From NCBI GenBank assembly GCA_902774815.1, contig CACYJV010000005.1:62001-126000 (forward strand): DNA of 64,000 bases, in the 5' to 3' direction. Below, one piece after another: positions 8,428-16,613 of this stretch. Positions within the stretch are counted from its first letter, which is position 1. Each line of letters opens with the position of its first letter. A program made the translations under genes and the position numbers. This stretch comes from an uncultured Prevotellaceae bacterium (GTDB lineage Bacteria > Bacteroidota > Bacteroidia > Bacteroidales > Bacteroidaceae). The notes beneath the pieces were generated by a model. It made no database searches. It saw nothing but the letters and a program-made list of their open reading frames with translations, and was not told where the DNA came from.

Positions 8428-9651
8428 TTATTCGTTGTAGCTAGCAGTCAGTTCGCAGATGCGAACGATGACGTCGACTACCTTTTGCATCACTTGGATT
8501 GACACGAACTCGTACGGGCCATGGAAGTTGACGCCACCTGCGAAGATGTTCGGGCAAGGAAGTCCCTTGAAAGAGAGTTGTGCGCCATCGGTACCGCCGC
8601 GGATTGGCTTCACCTTTGGTGCCACACCGGCGTCCTGCATGGCGTGGAGCACGATGTCGATGACGTGCATGTTCGGATCAATTTTCTCCTTCATGTTATA
8701 ATACTGGTCGCGCACATCGGCCGTTACGGCATCCTCGCCATACTTCTCCTGCATCTGTGCCACACACTTCTTGACAAACGCCTTACGATCCTCGAAGCGG
8801 TCGCGGTCGTGGTCACGGATGATGTAGCTAAGCGTTGCCTGTTCGATGCCGCTCTGGATGCCCAGCAAGTGGTAGAAGCCTTCGTAACCCTCGGTTTCCT
8901 CTGGTGTCTCGTTGGCAGGCAGCAGCGAAGCAAACTCCACAGCCAGTCGATTGGCGTTCACCATCTTTCCTTTGGCATAGCCCGGGTGTACGCTCACGCC
9001 CTTGCAATGGATCTTTGCCGAGGCAGCGTTGAAGTTCTCGAACTCCAATTCGCCAAGGTCGCCACCGTCGATGGTATATCCCCATTCGCAACCGAACTTC
9101 TCAACGTCGAAATGATGGGCACCCATGCCAATCTCCTCATCGGGATTGAATGCCACACGAATCTTTCCGTGCTCGATTTCCTTATGGTCGCGCAGGAAGC
9201 ACATGGCCTGAACAATCTCAGCAATGCCAGCTTTATCGTCGGCACCGAGCAACGTGGTTCCATCAGTCACGATGAGGTCTTCGCCAACGTGCTGCAACAG
9301 TTCGGGGAACTTCTTCGGACTGCTGACAATGCCATCAGAAAGGAGGATGTCGCCGCCATCATAGTTCTCGACAATGCGTGCCTTGATGTCGGCACCCGAG
9401 CAATCGGGACTGGTGTCGTAGTGGGAGATGAATCCAATGACGGGAGCTTTCTTCTTCGTGTTGGCAGGCAGCGTAGCGTAGATGTAGCCTTGCTCGTCCA
9501 TTTCAACGTCGTCGAAGCCCTCAGCCTCGAGTTCTTTCTTCAGGTACTCAGCGAAGACGAGTTGCTTTGAGGTGCTTGGAACGGTCTGACTCTCTTCGCT
9601 CGATTGTGTGTCGAACTTTGTGTAGTTCAGGAATCTTTCAGTTAATGTCAT
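8428..9651 (-). CDS. pepT: Peptidase T (tripeptide aminopeptidase)
   Basis: A 407-residue cytoplasmic M20B zinc peptidase that removes the N-terminal residue of tripeptides. Metal and catalytic motifs are in order: [10 protein letters not shown] (His and Asp), [15 protein letters not shown] (bridging Asp), [16 protein letters not shown] (catalytic Glu pair), [16 protein letters not shown], and [20 protein letters not shown] with the final His in GVNFHGPYE. Length matches PepT. Its 5' leader, about 167 bases long, contains an array of GATTTAC repeats. It heads the operon with the downstream antiporter. Confidence 0.95.
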   Translation of the reverse strand: MTLTERFLNYTKFDTQSSEESQTVPSTSKQLVFAEYLKKELEAEGFDDVEMDEQGYIYATLPANTKKKAPVIGFISHYDTSPDCSGADIKARIVENYDGGDILLSDGIVSSPKKFPELLQHVGEDLIVTDGTTLLGADDKAGIAEIVQAMCFLRDHKEIEHGKIRVAFNPDEEIGMGAHHFDVEKFGCEWGYTIDGGDLGELEFENFNAASAKIHCKGVSVHPGYAKGKMVNANRLAVEFASLLPANETPEETEGYEGFYHLLGIQSGIEQATLSYIIRDHDRDRFEDRKAFVKKCVAQMQEKYGEDAVTADVRDQYYNMKEKIDPNMHVIDIVLHAMQDAGVAPKVKPIRGGTDGAQLSFKGLPCPNIFAGGVNFHGPYEFVSIQVMQKVVDVIVRICELTASYNE

Positions 9652-9660
9652 GATATAAGT

Positions 9661-9704
9661 GATTTACGATTTACAAATTTACGATTGACAGATTTACAAT
9701 TTGC
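9661..9704. repeat. GATTTAC heptamer/octamer array in the pepT leader
   Basis: About six units of GATTTAC and variants (AAATTTAC, GATTGACA, AATTTGC), directly upstream of the pepT ATG and downstream of its predicted promoter. A longer relative lies at 48255-48329 in an equivalent position. Confidence 0.75.
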
Positions 9705-9824
9705 GTTTTTGCCGCTCGGTCCGCAGGAACGCTTTTTATAACGCAGTGGAGAAAAAACCACAGATGCCACGGATGAAACGGTTAACACGTAGGGTTGTGA
9801 TTTACGACTTATGTATTTACGAGG

Positions 9825-9832
9825 CAAAGATA
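9825..9832 (-). promoter_or_regulatory. Probable pepT -7 box
   Basis: CAAAGATA on the plus strand reads TATCTTTG on the minus strand. No good -33 TTTG is seen at 19-20 bases. The start would give a leader of about 167 bases before pepT. Confidence 0.5.
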
Positions 9833-9860
9833 ATAAAAAAATATTAAAACAAGGGCATGT

Positions 9861-9892
9861 TTTGCTGATTTCACTTTTTTTCTTTATTTTTG
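9861..9892 (+). promoter_or_regulatory. Promoter of the P5C dehydrogenase gene
   Basis: -33 TTTG at 9861-9864, a 20-base spacer, and -7 TATTTTTG at 9885-9892. An upstream in-frame ATG at 9890 overlaps the -7 box, so it cannot be the start of translation. Confidence 0.75.
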
Positions 9893-9934
9893 CACAACAA
9901 TCATTATACTTATCAACTTAAAAACTTAATATTC

Positions 9935-11560
9935 ATGAACAATTCGGTAATCACATTCCCGGTGCCGGCTAATGAGCCGGTAAAAGCCTATCTGGCAGGT
10001 TCGCCAGAACGTGTAGCACTTGAGAAGGAACTGGAACGCCAGTCAAAGCTGGTGGTCGACATTCCTATCATCATAGGCGGTAAGGAAATCCGCACGGGCG
10101 ACGTAGGCAAGGTGACCTGTCCGCACGATCACAACCACGTACTCGCCACCTACCACAAGGTGGGAAAGAAGGAGGTTGAGATGGCTGTCGAGGCTGCAAT
10201 GGAAGCCTGGAAGGAGTGGAGCCGTACACCATGGACAACACGTGCTGCCATCGTGATGAAGATGGCCGAACTGCTGGCTACGAAGTACCGTCCCATCATG
10301 AATGCAGCCTGCATGCTCGGACAGAGCAAGAACATCTATCAGGCCGAAATCGATTCTGCCTGCGAGACCATCGACTTCTTCCGCTACAACGTTCACTACG
10401 CTTCGAAGATCTATCAGATGCAGCCGAAGGACGGTTCGATGCAACTCAACCACACGGAATATCGCCCATTGGAAGGCTTTGTGCTGGCTGTGACACCGTT
10501 CAACTTCACGTCCATCGCCTCCAACCTCTGCATGACGCCCGTGCTCATGGGTAATGTGGCTCTATGGAAGCCTTCTACAACCGCCCTGCTCTCCAACTAC
10601 TACCTGATGCAGCTCTACAAGGAGGCTGGCCTGCCCGATGGCGTGGTGAACTTCCTGCCTGGCAGCGGTGCTCTCATCGGTGAGGTGGCCACGGAATCGA
10701 AGTATTTCGCCGGTATTCACTTCACTGGCTCGACGGCAACGTTCAAGAGCTTGTGGCAACAGGCCTGCAAGAACCTCGACCGCTATATCTCTTATCCGCG
10801 CCTAGTGGGCGAGACGGGTGGCAAGGACTTCATCTTCGTCCATCCATCGGCCGACAAGAAGGCTGTGGCAACGGCTGCCTTCTGCGGTGCATTCGAGTTC
10901 CAAGGCCAGAAGTGCTCAGCCGCTTCGCGTATGTATATCCCGAAGAGCCTGTGGCCCGACGTGCTGGAGGACGTGAAGAAGATGTGTGCCGAGATTAAGA
11001 TGGGCGACGTCTGCGATCCAGCGAACTTCGTGAATGCCGTCATCGACGAGGCTTCGTTCGACAAGTGCAAGTCATACATTGACTATGCCGCTCAGGCCGA
11101 CGATGCAAAAATCGTGGTTGGTGGCAAGTGCGACAAGTCGAAGGGCTGGTTCGTTGAGCCTACCGTCATCGAAACCTGCAACCCGCACTTCAAATCGATG
11201 GAAGAGGAAATCTTCGGACCGATCATTACCGTCTATCCTTACGACGATGACAAGGTGGAAGAGACCGTGAAACTGTGCGACGAGACATCGCCTTACGGAC
11301 TGACAGGTGCCGTTTTCGGCCGCGATCGCTTAGCTGTGGAGAAGATAACCGAGCAACTCTCGTATGCAGCCGGTAACTTCTACATCAACGACAAGCCTAC
11401 TGGTGCCGTCGTAGGCATGCAGCCCTTCGGCGGAGCCCGTGCCAGCGGTACGAACGACAAGGCAGGTGGCGAGTTCAACCTGATCCGCTGGATCATCCCG
11501 CGTGTCATCAAGGAAACGCTGGTCAGTCCTACGGACTATCGATACACCTATTTGAAGTAG
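9935..11560 (+). CDS. L-glutamate gamma-semialdehyde (1-pyrroline-5-carboxylate) dehydrogenase
   Basis: A 541-residue cytoplasmic aldehyde dehydrogenase that oxidises glutamate semialdehyde to glutamate with NAD+, in proline and arginine breakdown. Class motifs: VTPFNFTSIASNLCMTP (cofactor-binding Asn), GSTATFKSLW, RLVGETGGKDFIFVHPSAD with the general-base Glu, FEFQGQKCSAASRMYIP with the catalytic Cys, EEIFGPIITVY and the C-terminal MQPFGGARASGTNDKAGG. Length equals the stand-alone P5CDH group, not PutA. The start at 9935 (MNNSVITFPV) is chosen because the longer reading would start inside the promoter. Followed by nested hairpins. Confidence 0.93.
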   Translation: MNNSVITFPVPANEPVKAYLAGSPERVALEKELERQSKLVVDIPIIIGGKEIRTGDVGKVTCPHDHNHVLATYHKVGKKEVEMAVEAAMEAWKEWSRTPWTTRAAIVMKMAELLATKYRPIMNAACMLGQSKNIYQAEIDSACETIDFFRYNVHYASKIYQMQPKDGSMQLNHTEYRPLEGFVLAVTPFNFTSIASNLCMTPVLMGNVALWKPSTTALLSNYYLMQLYKEAGLPDGVVNFLPGSGALIGEVATESKYFAGIHFTGSTATFKSLWQQACKNLDRYISYPRLVGETGGKDFIFVHPSADKKAVATAAFCGAFEFQGQKCSAASRMYIPKSLWPDVLEDVKKMCAEIKMGDVCDPANFVNAVIDEASFDKCKSYIDYAAQADDAKIVVGGKCDKSKGWFVEPTVIETCNPHFKSMEEEIFGPIITVYPYDDDKVEETVKLCDETSPYGLTGAVFGRDRLAVEKITEQLSYAAGNFYINDKPTGAVVGMQPFGGARASGTNDKAGGEFNLIRWIIPRVIKETLVSPTDYRYTYLK

Positions 11561-11576
11561 ACTATATACATCATTT

Positions 11577-11643
11577 CTAAGGAATTAGGGAATAAAATGA
11601 AGGCTATCATCATAGCTTTTCTGAACATTCCTTGATTCCTTAG
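11577..11643 (+). terminator. Nested hairpins after the P5C dehydrogenase gene
   Basis: Outer arms CTAAGGAAT (11577-11585) and ATTCCTTAG (11635-11643) enclose a smaller hairpin AAGGCTAT/ATAGCTTTT with a short T-run at its end (11600-11620). Confidence 0.5.
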
Positions 11644-11662
11644 ATTAGAATATAAAAACCAA

Positions 11663-12499
11663 ATGCGAAAACTAATCATCCTTTTATTGGCAGCGACAGC
11701 TGTTGTCGGCTGCAAGAATTCTTCCAAGTCTGAGGTTGAAGGTGAAGTCTTGTCAGTTCCCGAGTGCATTGTATCTTCTGTTCCCGACTCCTTGGGCTAC
11801 GACAAGTTCTACACGAAGTACGTCGACGTGAACGGGCTGCCGCTCGTGTCATCGTGGCGCGTGCCCGACTCAGCCTTTGTGGCTGCCCATCGCACACTCT
11901 ATGCCATGACATCGATGCTTCGTCCCGAGATACTCGAAGCCATGAAGAAGTCTAATGCACGTGTTGCCATCATGGCTCGCTACGAGGGGACGACCGATTT
12001 GCCCGAACATCACTACCTTGTGAACGACACTTCCCTGAACTGGGACCTGCGTGCACGTGGACTTGGCGGCACTATCGAGGAGCCATTGACCTCGTGTGCC
12101 GAGGAGAACGTGCTGGCCTACCAGATCGACAAATACCATGCCGAGGACATTCTGATTCATGAGTTCGCCCATGCCATCCATTGCATCGGCATCATCCAGG
12201 TGGATACCGCCTTCAACACACGCCTGCAGGCCCTCTATGAGAAGGCCAAGGCCAGTGGAATCCTCGACAATACCTATCGCATCACCGACAAAGAGGAGTA
12301 TTTTGCCGAAGCCGTGCAGGACTGGTTCAACGTAAATGCCGAGATGCCCCACACAGATGGCAAGCACAACTGGTGCAACACGCGCGAGGAACTTCAGGAA
12401 TACGACCCCGATCTCTATGAGTTGCTCTCGGAATATTTCCCCAAGACCAACCTGCAGATCAGCAAACACCCAAAAATAAACAATATAGGAAAATACTAG
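11663..12499 (+). CDS. Lipoprotein with HExxH zinc-protease motif
   Basis: A 278-residue lipoprotein: signal peptide MRKLIILLLAATAVVGC with the lipidated Cys17. The catalytic motif ILIHEFAHAIH holds HEFAH at residues 166-170, and EYFAEAVQDWFN follows about 48 residues later. This layout (HExxH then a conserved E-Y-F-A-E) resembles gluzincin metallopeptidases of the anthrax lethal-factor-like or M64-like groups seen in Bacteroidetes, so it is probably an envelope-anchored zinc peptidase. Substrate unknown. It lies between P5CDH and aminopeptidase P on the same strand, 53 bases before the latter, suggesting a peptide-use setting. Confidence 0.75.
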   Translation: MRKLIILLLAATAVVGCKNSSKSEVEGEVLSVPECIVSSVPDSLGYDKFYTKYVDVNGLPLVSSWRVPDSAFVAAHRTLYAMTSMLRPEILEAMKKSNARVAIMARYEGTTDLPEHHYLVNDTSLNWDLRARGLGGTIEEPLTSCAEENVLAYQIDKYHAEDILIHEFAHAIHCIGIIQVDTAFNTRLQALYEKAKASGILDNTYRITDKEEYFAEAVQDWFNVNAEMPHTDGKHNWCNTREELQEYDPDLYELLSEYFPKTNLQISKHPKINNIGKY

Positions 12500-12552
12500 A
12501 TGATCTGGAAAATCCAGAGAATCTATAGCATTTAGACAAGAATATACCCCCT

Positions 12553-13944
12553 ATGCAAATCAAAAAAGAGTCTTATCTGCGCCGCCGCGCACGCCTGAAG
12601 AAGGACGTGGGCAGTGGCCTGCTGCTCTTCTTGGGCAACCATGAAGTGGGCATGAACTATGCTGACAACACCTATCGCTTCCGTCAGGACTCGTCGTTCC
12701 TCTACTTCTTCGGTCTCGACTATGCCGGACTGGCAGCCATCATCGACATCGATGAGGATCGTGAAGTAGTCTTTGGCGATGAGCTGACCATTGACGACAT
12801 CGTATGGACGGGCACGGTTCCTACACTCCACGAGCGCGCCGCAACAGGTGGAATCAGCGACACGCGCCCCATGAACGAGCTGAAAGCCTATCTCGACCAG
12901 GCACGTCGCCGTGGACAGCACATCCACTTCCTGCCGCCCTACCGTGGCGACCACCAGATATGGCTGTGGGAACTGCTCGGATTGAACCCCAAGGAGCAAG
13001 CCATTCAGGTGTCGGAACGCATGGTGAAGGCCATCGTCAGCCAGCGAATCTATAAGGATGAGGAGGAGATTGCCATCATCGACGAGGCTGTTGACATGTC
13101 CACGCGCATGCATCTTGCTGCCTATAGGGCCGTTCGTCCAGGCATCCACGAGGCCGAAGTGGCCGCCATCGTCGAGCAGACCTGCTGCCGCGAGGGCTTT
13201 ACGCTGTCGTTCCCGACCATCGCAACGGTACAAGGACAGGTACTCCATAACCACGGCTTCATCCACACACTGCGCGATGGCGACATCTTCCTGCTCGACG
13301 CAGGCGCAGAAGGACCGATGCACTACGCTGGCGACCTGTCATCGTCGATGCCTGTCGGCAACCGTTTCACAGAGCAACAGGAAACCATTTACAACATCCA
13401 CCTCGAGAGTTTCAAAGCTGCCGTTGGCATGCTGAAACCCGGCGTGCCCTTCCGCGAAGCCCATATCTCTGCCGCCACAAAGATTTGCGAGGGAATGAAG
13501 AGTCTAGGCCTCATGAAGGGCGACCCTGAGGAAGCTGCCCGCAACGGTGCCTATGCCCTGTTCTTCCCCTGTGGTCTGGGCCACATGATGGGCCTCGACG
13601 TGCACAACATGGAGAACCTTGGCGAAGAATACGTGGGCTACAACGACGGCGAAGCCAAGTCGACGCAGTTCGGTTTCAAGTCGTTGCGCCTGGCCAGACC
13701 GCTGGAACCCGGCTTCGTATTCACCGTTGAACCCGGCATCTACTTCATCCCTGAGCTCATCGACAAGTGGCAATCCGAAGGTCAGTTCACCGACTTCATC
13801 TGCTACGACCGCCTCGGTCCATGGCGCAACTTTACCGGTCTGCGCAACGAACTCGACTACGTCATCACGCCCGATGGCTTCCGCCAACTCGGAACCATCC
13901 GCAAGCCTATGACGCTCGAGGAGGTTTACGCTGCCAAAGGATAG
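12553..13944 (+). CDS. pepP: Xaa-Pro aminopeptidase (aminopeptidase P)
   Basis: A 463-residue M24B metallopeptidase that removes an N-terminal residue before proline. The N-terminal domain (FRQDSSFLYFFGLDYAG) precedes a pita-bread fold with five metal ligands in order: LLDAGAEG, YAGDLSSSMP, PCGLGHMMGLDVHN, FTVEPGIYFIPE and GLRNELDYVITPDG. HNHGFIHT is also conserved. No signal peptide, so cytoplasmic. It is the last gene of a plus-strand run and is followed by a strong bidirectional hairpin. Confidence 0.93.
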   Translation: MQIKKESYLRRRARLKKDVGSGLLLFLGNHEVGMNYADNTYRFRQDSSFLYFFGLDYAGLAAIIDIDEDREVVFGDELTIDDIVWTGTVPTLHERAATGGISDTRPMNELKAYLDQARRRGQHIHFLPPYRGDHQIWLWELLGLNPKEQAIQVSERMVKAIVSQRIYKDEEEIAIIDEAVDMSTRMHLAAYRAVRPGIHEAEVAAIVEQTCCREGFTLSFPTIATVQGQVLHNHGFIHTLRDGDIFLLDAGAEGPMHYAGDLSSSMPVGNRFTEQQETIYNIHLESFKAAVGMLKPGVPFREAHISAATKICEGMKSLGLMKGDPEEAARNGAYALFFPCGLGHMMGLDVHNMENLGEEYVGYNDGEAKSTQFGFKSLRLARPLEPGFVFTVEPGIYFIPELIDKWQSEGQFTDFICYDRLGPWRNFTGLRNELDYVITPDGFRQLGTIRKPMTLEEVYAAKG

Positions 13945-14045
13945 CGATAATGGTGACTATACTTAAGTGACGCGTTCACTTTACTGTAGTGAAAAATTCA
14001 CTATACTGTGGTGAGGTAATTGCCTTACTATAGTATAATCCTAAA

Positions 14046-14082
14046 AAAGGCAATGCTTTCGACCCTCGAAAGCATTGCCTTT
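14046..14082. terminator. Bidirectional hairpin, 17-bp arms
   Basis: AAAGGCAATGCTTTCGA (14046-14062) is followed after CCC by its exact reverse complement (14066-14082). It separates the convergent pepP and tonB-like genes. Just before it, 13970-14025 holds imperfect repeats of TTCACTWTACTGTRGTGA. The same GCAATGCTTT core recurs at 27687-27780 and, degenerate, at 43673-43712. Confidence 0.85.
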
Positions 14083-14152
14083 ATCCTTCTAAACCATTGG
14101 TTTCGTCCTGCAAAACCATTGCCTTTATTTGGCACGGATGCATTCACAGCAG

Positions 14153-14809
14153 CTATTTGACTACGTCGACGGAGTCCTTCGGCGGCTCTTTTCTTAACCG
14201 GAAAGTGATAGGAACATTATACTTAATCCTTATCTCACGTCCCTTATCCCCTCCAGGTATCCACTTCGGCATGAGACTGATCACGCGAACGGCTTCAGCA
14301 TCCAACAGCGGATGCGCTTTCTTGACAGTCTTGATGTCGGTCAGCGAGCCATCTTTCTCAACAACGAATGAAACGACCACCCGTCCTTCTATGGCCGAGT
14401 CTTCACACTCTTTGGGATAGGTCGTGTTTGCAGCAAGGAATTCCATCAATTTGCTTTGCCCGCCCGGGAATTCGGGCATCTTCTCAATGGGCGCAAACCC
14501 AACCTTGTCAGCAAAATTGGCTGACTCAGACTTTTGGGGTAATGTATCGCTGCTGAGAACATCCTGACTGCAACCCGGCAGCGTTGAAAGTCCCAACGAC
14601 AGCCCAGCCACCACAACAGCCTTGCCCAACAATCTGCGCGCATTCAGTTCGCGCTCTATGTAGCGAACCTCAGCTTCGCAGGCAGGACAAGTGCCTGAGC
14701 AGTCGCCTTTGTGCGTGCAGGGTGTAGGCACGTAGCTGATGTCGTTGGCATTAGCCACCTGCTGGCGTATCTGCCTCAGCACGTTGCAAGTCCTTTTTCC
14801 TTTCTCCAT
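14153..14809 (-). CDS. Small TonB-C-terminal-domain membrane protein with Cys-rich N terminus
   Basis: A 218-residue protein. The N terminus has a Cys cluster PCTHKGDCSGTCPACEAE (about residues 30-47), possibly metal-binding, then a hydrophobic stretch ending in a Cys (AVVVAGLSLGLSTLPGCSQ, about residues 65-83), then a C-terminal TonB domain (about residues 120-210) with TYPKECEDSAIEGRVVVSFVV and SLMPKWIPGG. TonB domains carry energy to outer-membrane transporters, although many Bacteroidetes copies may have other envelope roles. The start at 14809 (MEKGKRTC) is chosen because the longer reading runs across the promoter. It is divergent from the radical-SAM gene at 14934. Confidence 0.8.
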   Translation of the reverse strand: MEKGKRTCNVLRQIRQQVANANDISYVPTPCTHKGDCSGTCPACEAEVRYIERELNARRLLGKAVVVAGLSLGLSTLPGCSQDVLSSDTLPQKSESANFADKVGFAPIEKMPEFPGGQSKLMEFLAANTTYPKECEDSAIEGRVVVSFVVEKDGSLTDIKTVKKAHPLLDAEAVRVISLMPKWIPGGDKGREIRIKYNVPITFRLRKEPPKDSVDVVK

Positions 14810-14835
14810 CGTGCATCCTCCTATTTGTGATGCTG

Positions 14836-14866
14836 CAAAAGTACAAAAAAAACAATCATCTACAAA
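14836..14866 (-). promoter_or_regulatory. Promoter of the TonB-domain gene
   Basis: On the minus strand: -33 TTTG (14863-14866), 19-base spacer, -7 TACTTTTG (14836-14843). The predicted start is about 20 bases before the ATG at 14809. Confidence 0.75.
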
Positions 14867-14919
14867 TATATTCAGGAAAAAAATGAGGCTGGAGCCAGCT
14901 GCGAACGGAAAATAATTGC

Positions 14920-14927
14920 TATCTTTG
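14920..14927 (+). promoter_or_regulatory. -7 box placed 7 bases before a start codon
   Basis: TATCTTTG ends 6 bases before the ATG at 14934, so transcription would begin at or next to the start codon. No clear TTTG is found at -33. Confidence 0.5.
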
Positions 14928-14933
14928 CAAGCA

Positions 14934-15587
14934 ATGAACACCACCGACTACGAACTCGAAGTACCGCTTATCGGCATCGGACGACACCGTCTGGGCATCG
15001 ACGGCAAGGGCGTTACCACGCTCGTGTCGTTCCATGGGTGTACGCTTCGCTGTCGTTATTGCCTGAATCCGCAGGGCCTTGACCCCGACTACATGTGCCG
15101 AATGGTGACGCCAACCGAACTCATTGACGAGCTAATGCAGGACGACCTCTACTTCAAGGCCACCGATGGCGGCGTATGTTTCAGCGGAGGCGAACCGCTT
15201 CGGCATGCCGACTTCATCAAAGCCTTTCGTGAACTGGCTCCACCGGAATGGCACGTCACGCTGGAGACGTCGCTCCATGTGCCAAACCAGCAGTTGCAAT
15301 GCGTCTTTCCCTGCATCAACAGCTACATCGTCGACATCAAGGACACCTCGCCCGACATCTACCACCGCTATACAGGTGGACTGGCAGGGCTGGCGCTCAG
15401 CAATCTTCAGTGGCTCATCGACCAAGGCGTTTCCGACGACATCATTGTGCGCCTTCCACTCATTCCCGGATACAACACAACCGACGACGTGGCACGAAGC
15501 CGACGATGCCTCGAAGCAATGGGCATCGTCCACTTCGACGAATTTGAATACATAAAAGATTTGGAAACGTTTAAGAGACAGCCATAA
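14934..15587 (+). CDS. Radical-SAM activating enzyme (PflA/NrdG type)
   Basis: A 217-residue iron-sulfur protein. The radical-SAM cluster is SFHGCTLRCRYC with Cys36, Cys40 and Cys43 (CxxxCxxC), followed by GGVCFSGGEPLRHADF (SAM-binding GGE) and DIKDTSPDIYHRYTGG. Enzymes of this type generate the glycyl radical on partner enzymes such as pyruvate formate-lyase or anaerobic ribonucleotide reductase. No partner gene lies in the window, so the target is unknown. The start at 14934 (MNTTDYELEV) fits the family; the longer reading begins inside the -7 box. It is convergent with a second activase at 15616, with 28 bases between them. Confidence 0.8.
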   Translation: MNTTDYELEVPLIGIGRHRLGIDGKGVTTLVSFHGCTLRCRYCLNPQGLDPDYMCRMVTPTELIDELMQDDLYFKATDGGVCFSGGEPLRHADFIKAFRELAPPEWHVTLETSLHVPNQQLQCVFPCINSYIVDIKDTSPDIYHRYTGGLAGLALSNLQWLIDQGVSDDIIVRLPLIPGYNTTDDVARSRRCLEAMGIVHFDEFEYIKDLETFKRQP

Positions 15588-15615
15588 GGCTGCCCAATGG
15601 CTGACTTATACGCAC

Positions 15616-16584
15616 CTATCCCCCTACCACAACCTCAATGGAATAGCGCTCAAACTGGGCGCAGCAACGTTCAATGGTCGCTTCTGAAGGCGTGTCCATG
15701 TGGATGCCTTCAGGGTTATAGGTGGTTCCACGCCGACGATGCTTGTCTTTTCCCACGTCGTGATAGGGCAACAGGTGGAGGGGATAGTGGAGAGTTGAGA
15801 GTGGAGAGTTGAGAGTTGAGGGTTGAGAGTTAAGAGTTGAGGGTTGAGGGTGGAGAGTTGAAAGTTGAGGGTGGAGAGTGGCAATGAACTGAGCAGTGGC
15901 TTCGATGTTCATCTCATCGGTATTGACACCCTCAATCAGCGGGATGCGGAACCAGATGTCTGCCCCCAAATCACAAAGCAGCCGCACATTCTCGAGAATG
16001 GGCTCGTTTGGGACACCTGTCAGTTCGAGATGTCTGTTGGAATCCATGTGTTTCAGGTCCACAAGGAACAGGTCTGTTTCAGCAGCAACCGCCTTCACCG
16101 TCTCTGCCGATGCATAGAGCGATGTATCGACGGTGCGATGCAATCCGCGACGACCGAGTTCCTTCAGCACAGCCAGCGCTGCCTGCGGCTGCATGAGCGG
16201 TTCGCCCCCACAAAGAGTCACGCCGCCACGGCTGTCCTCCATCACGTCGCGTTCTTTCTCTATCTCCGCCATCAGTTCATCCATCGTCCACTCACGTCCG
16301 CACTGCTCCAAAGCACGTGCAGGGCACATTTCTGCCTTCGCGAACACAAGACTATTGTCGGCACTTCTGTCCCGCTTAGGCGGCAGTCGGTCAGGATAGA
16401 GCCCGCAAGTGTTGCACCCTATGCATTTGCTCTGCTTGAATAGCACCTCTGGTTCCACCTCCCACGACTCGGGATTGTGGCACCACACGCATCGCAACGG
16501 ACAACCCTTGAAGAAAAGGGTTGTCCGTATGCCGGGGCCATCGTTGATGGCGTAGCGTTTAATGTCGAAGATTGAAACTTTCAC
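15616..16584 (-). CDS. Glycyl-radical enzyme activating protein with heptapeptide insertion
   Basis: A 322-residue radical-SAM activase. Motifs: KGCPLRCVWCHNPES (Cys28, Cys32, Cys35), an extra ferredoxin-like site SKCIGCNTCG (Cys54, 57, 60) with a later MCPARAL, RGGVTLCGGEPLMQP, DLFLVDLKHMDSNRH and RIPLIEGVNTD. Between FIATLH and HLLPYHDVG, which normally adjoin, lie about 30 residues of STLxxxx heptapeptides, encoded by the 7-bp array at 15790-15880. The insertion precedes a conserved strand near the C terminus, so the core is kept. No glycyl-radical enzyme gene is near. Confidence 0.85.
   Translation of the reverse strand: MKVSIFDIKRYAINDGPGIRTTLFFKGCPLRCVWCHNPESWEVEPEVLFKQSKCIGCNTCGLYPDRLPPKRDRSADNSLVFAKAEMCPARALEQCGREWTMDELMAEIEKERDVMEDSRGGVTLCGGEPLMQPQAALAVLKELGRRGLHRTVDTSLYASAETVKAVAAETDLFLVDLKHMDSNRHLELTGVPNEPILENVRLLCDLGADIWFRIPLIEGVNTDEMNIEATAQFIATLHPQLSTLHPQPSTLNSQPSTLNSPLSTLHYPLHLLPYHDVGKDKHRRRGTTYNPEGIHMDTPSEATIERCCAQFERYSIEVVVGG
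15790..15880. repeat. Thirteen 7-bp units (GAGAGTT type) in frame inside a gene
   Basis: Thirteen units of GAGAGTT and close variants (GAGAGTG, GAGGGTT, GAGGGTG, AAGAGTT, GAAAGTT) with no break in the 7-bp period. Three units encode seven codons, which gives the repeated peptide STLxxxx in the activase. Gain or loss of one unit would shift the frame. Confidence 0.92.
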
Positions 16585-16613
16585 TTCACAAAGTTACGTG
16601 TTGCTTCGATGAA

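Noticed and set aside
8521-9570. Open frame of 349 codons opposite pepT
   Set aside because: Antisense shadow of a gene with all catalytic motifs.
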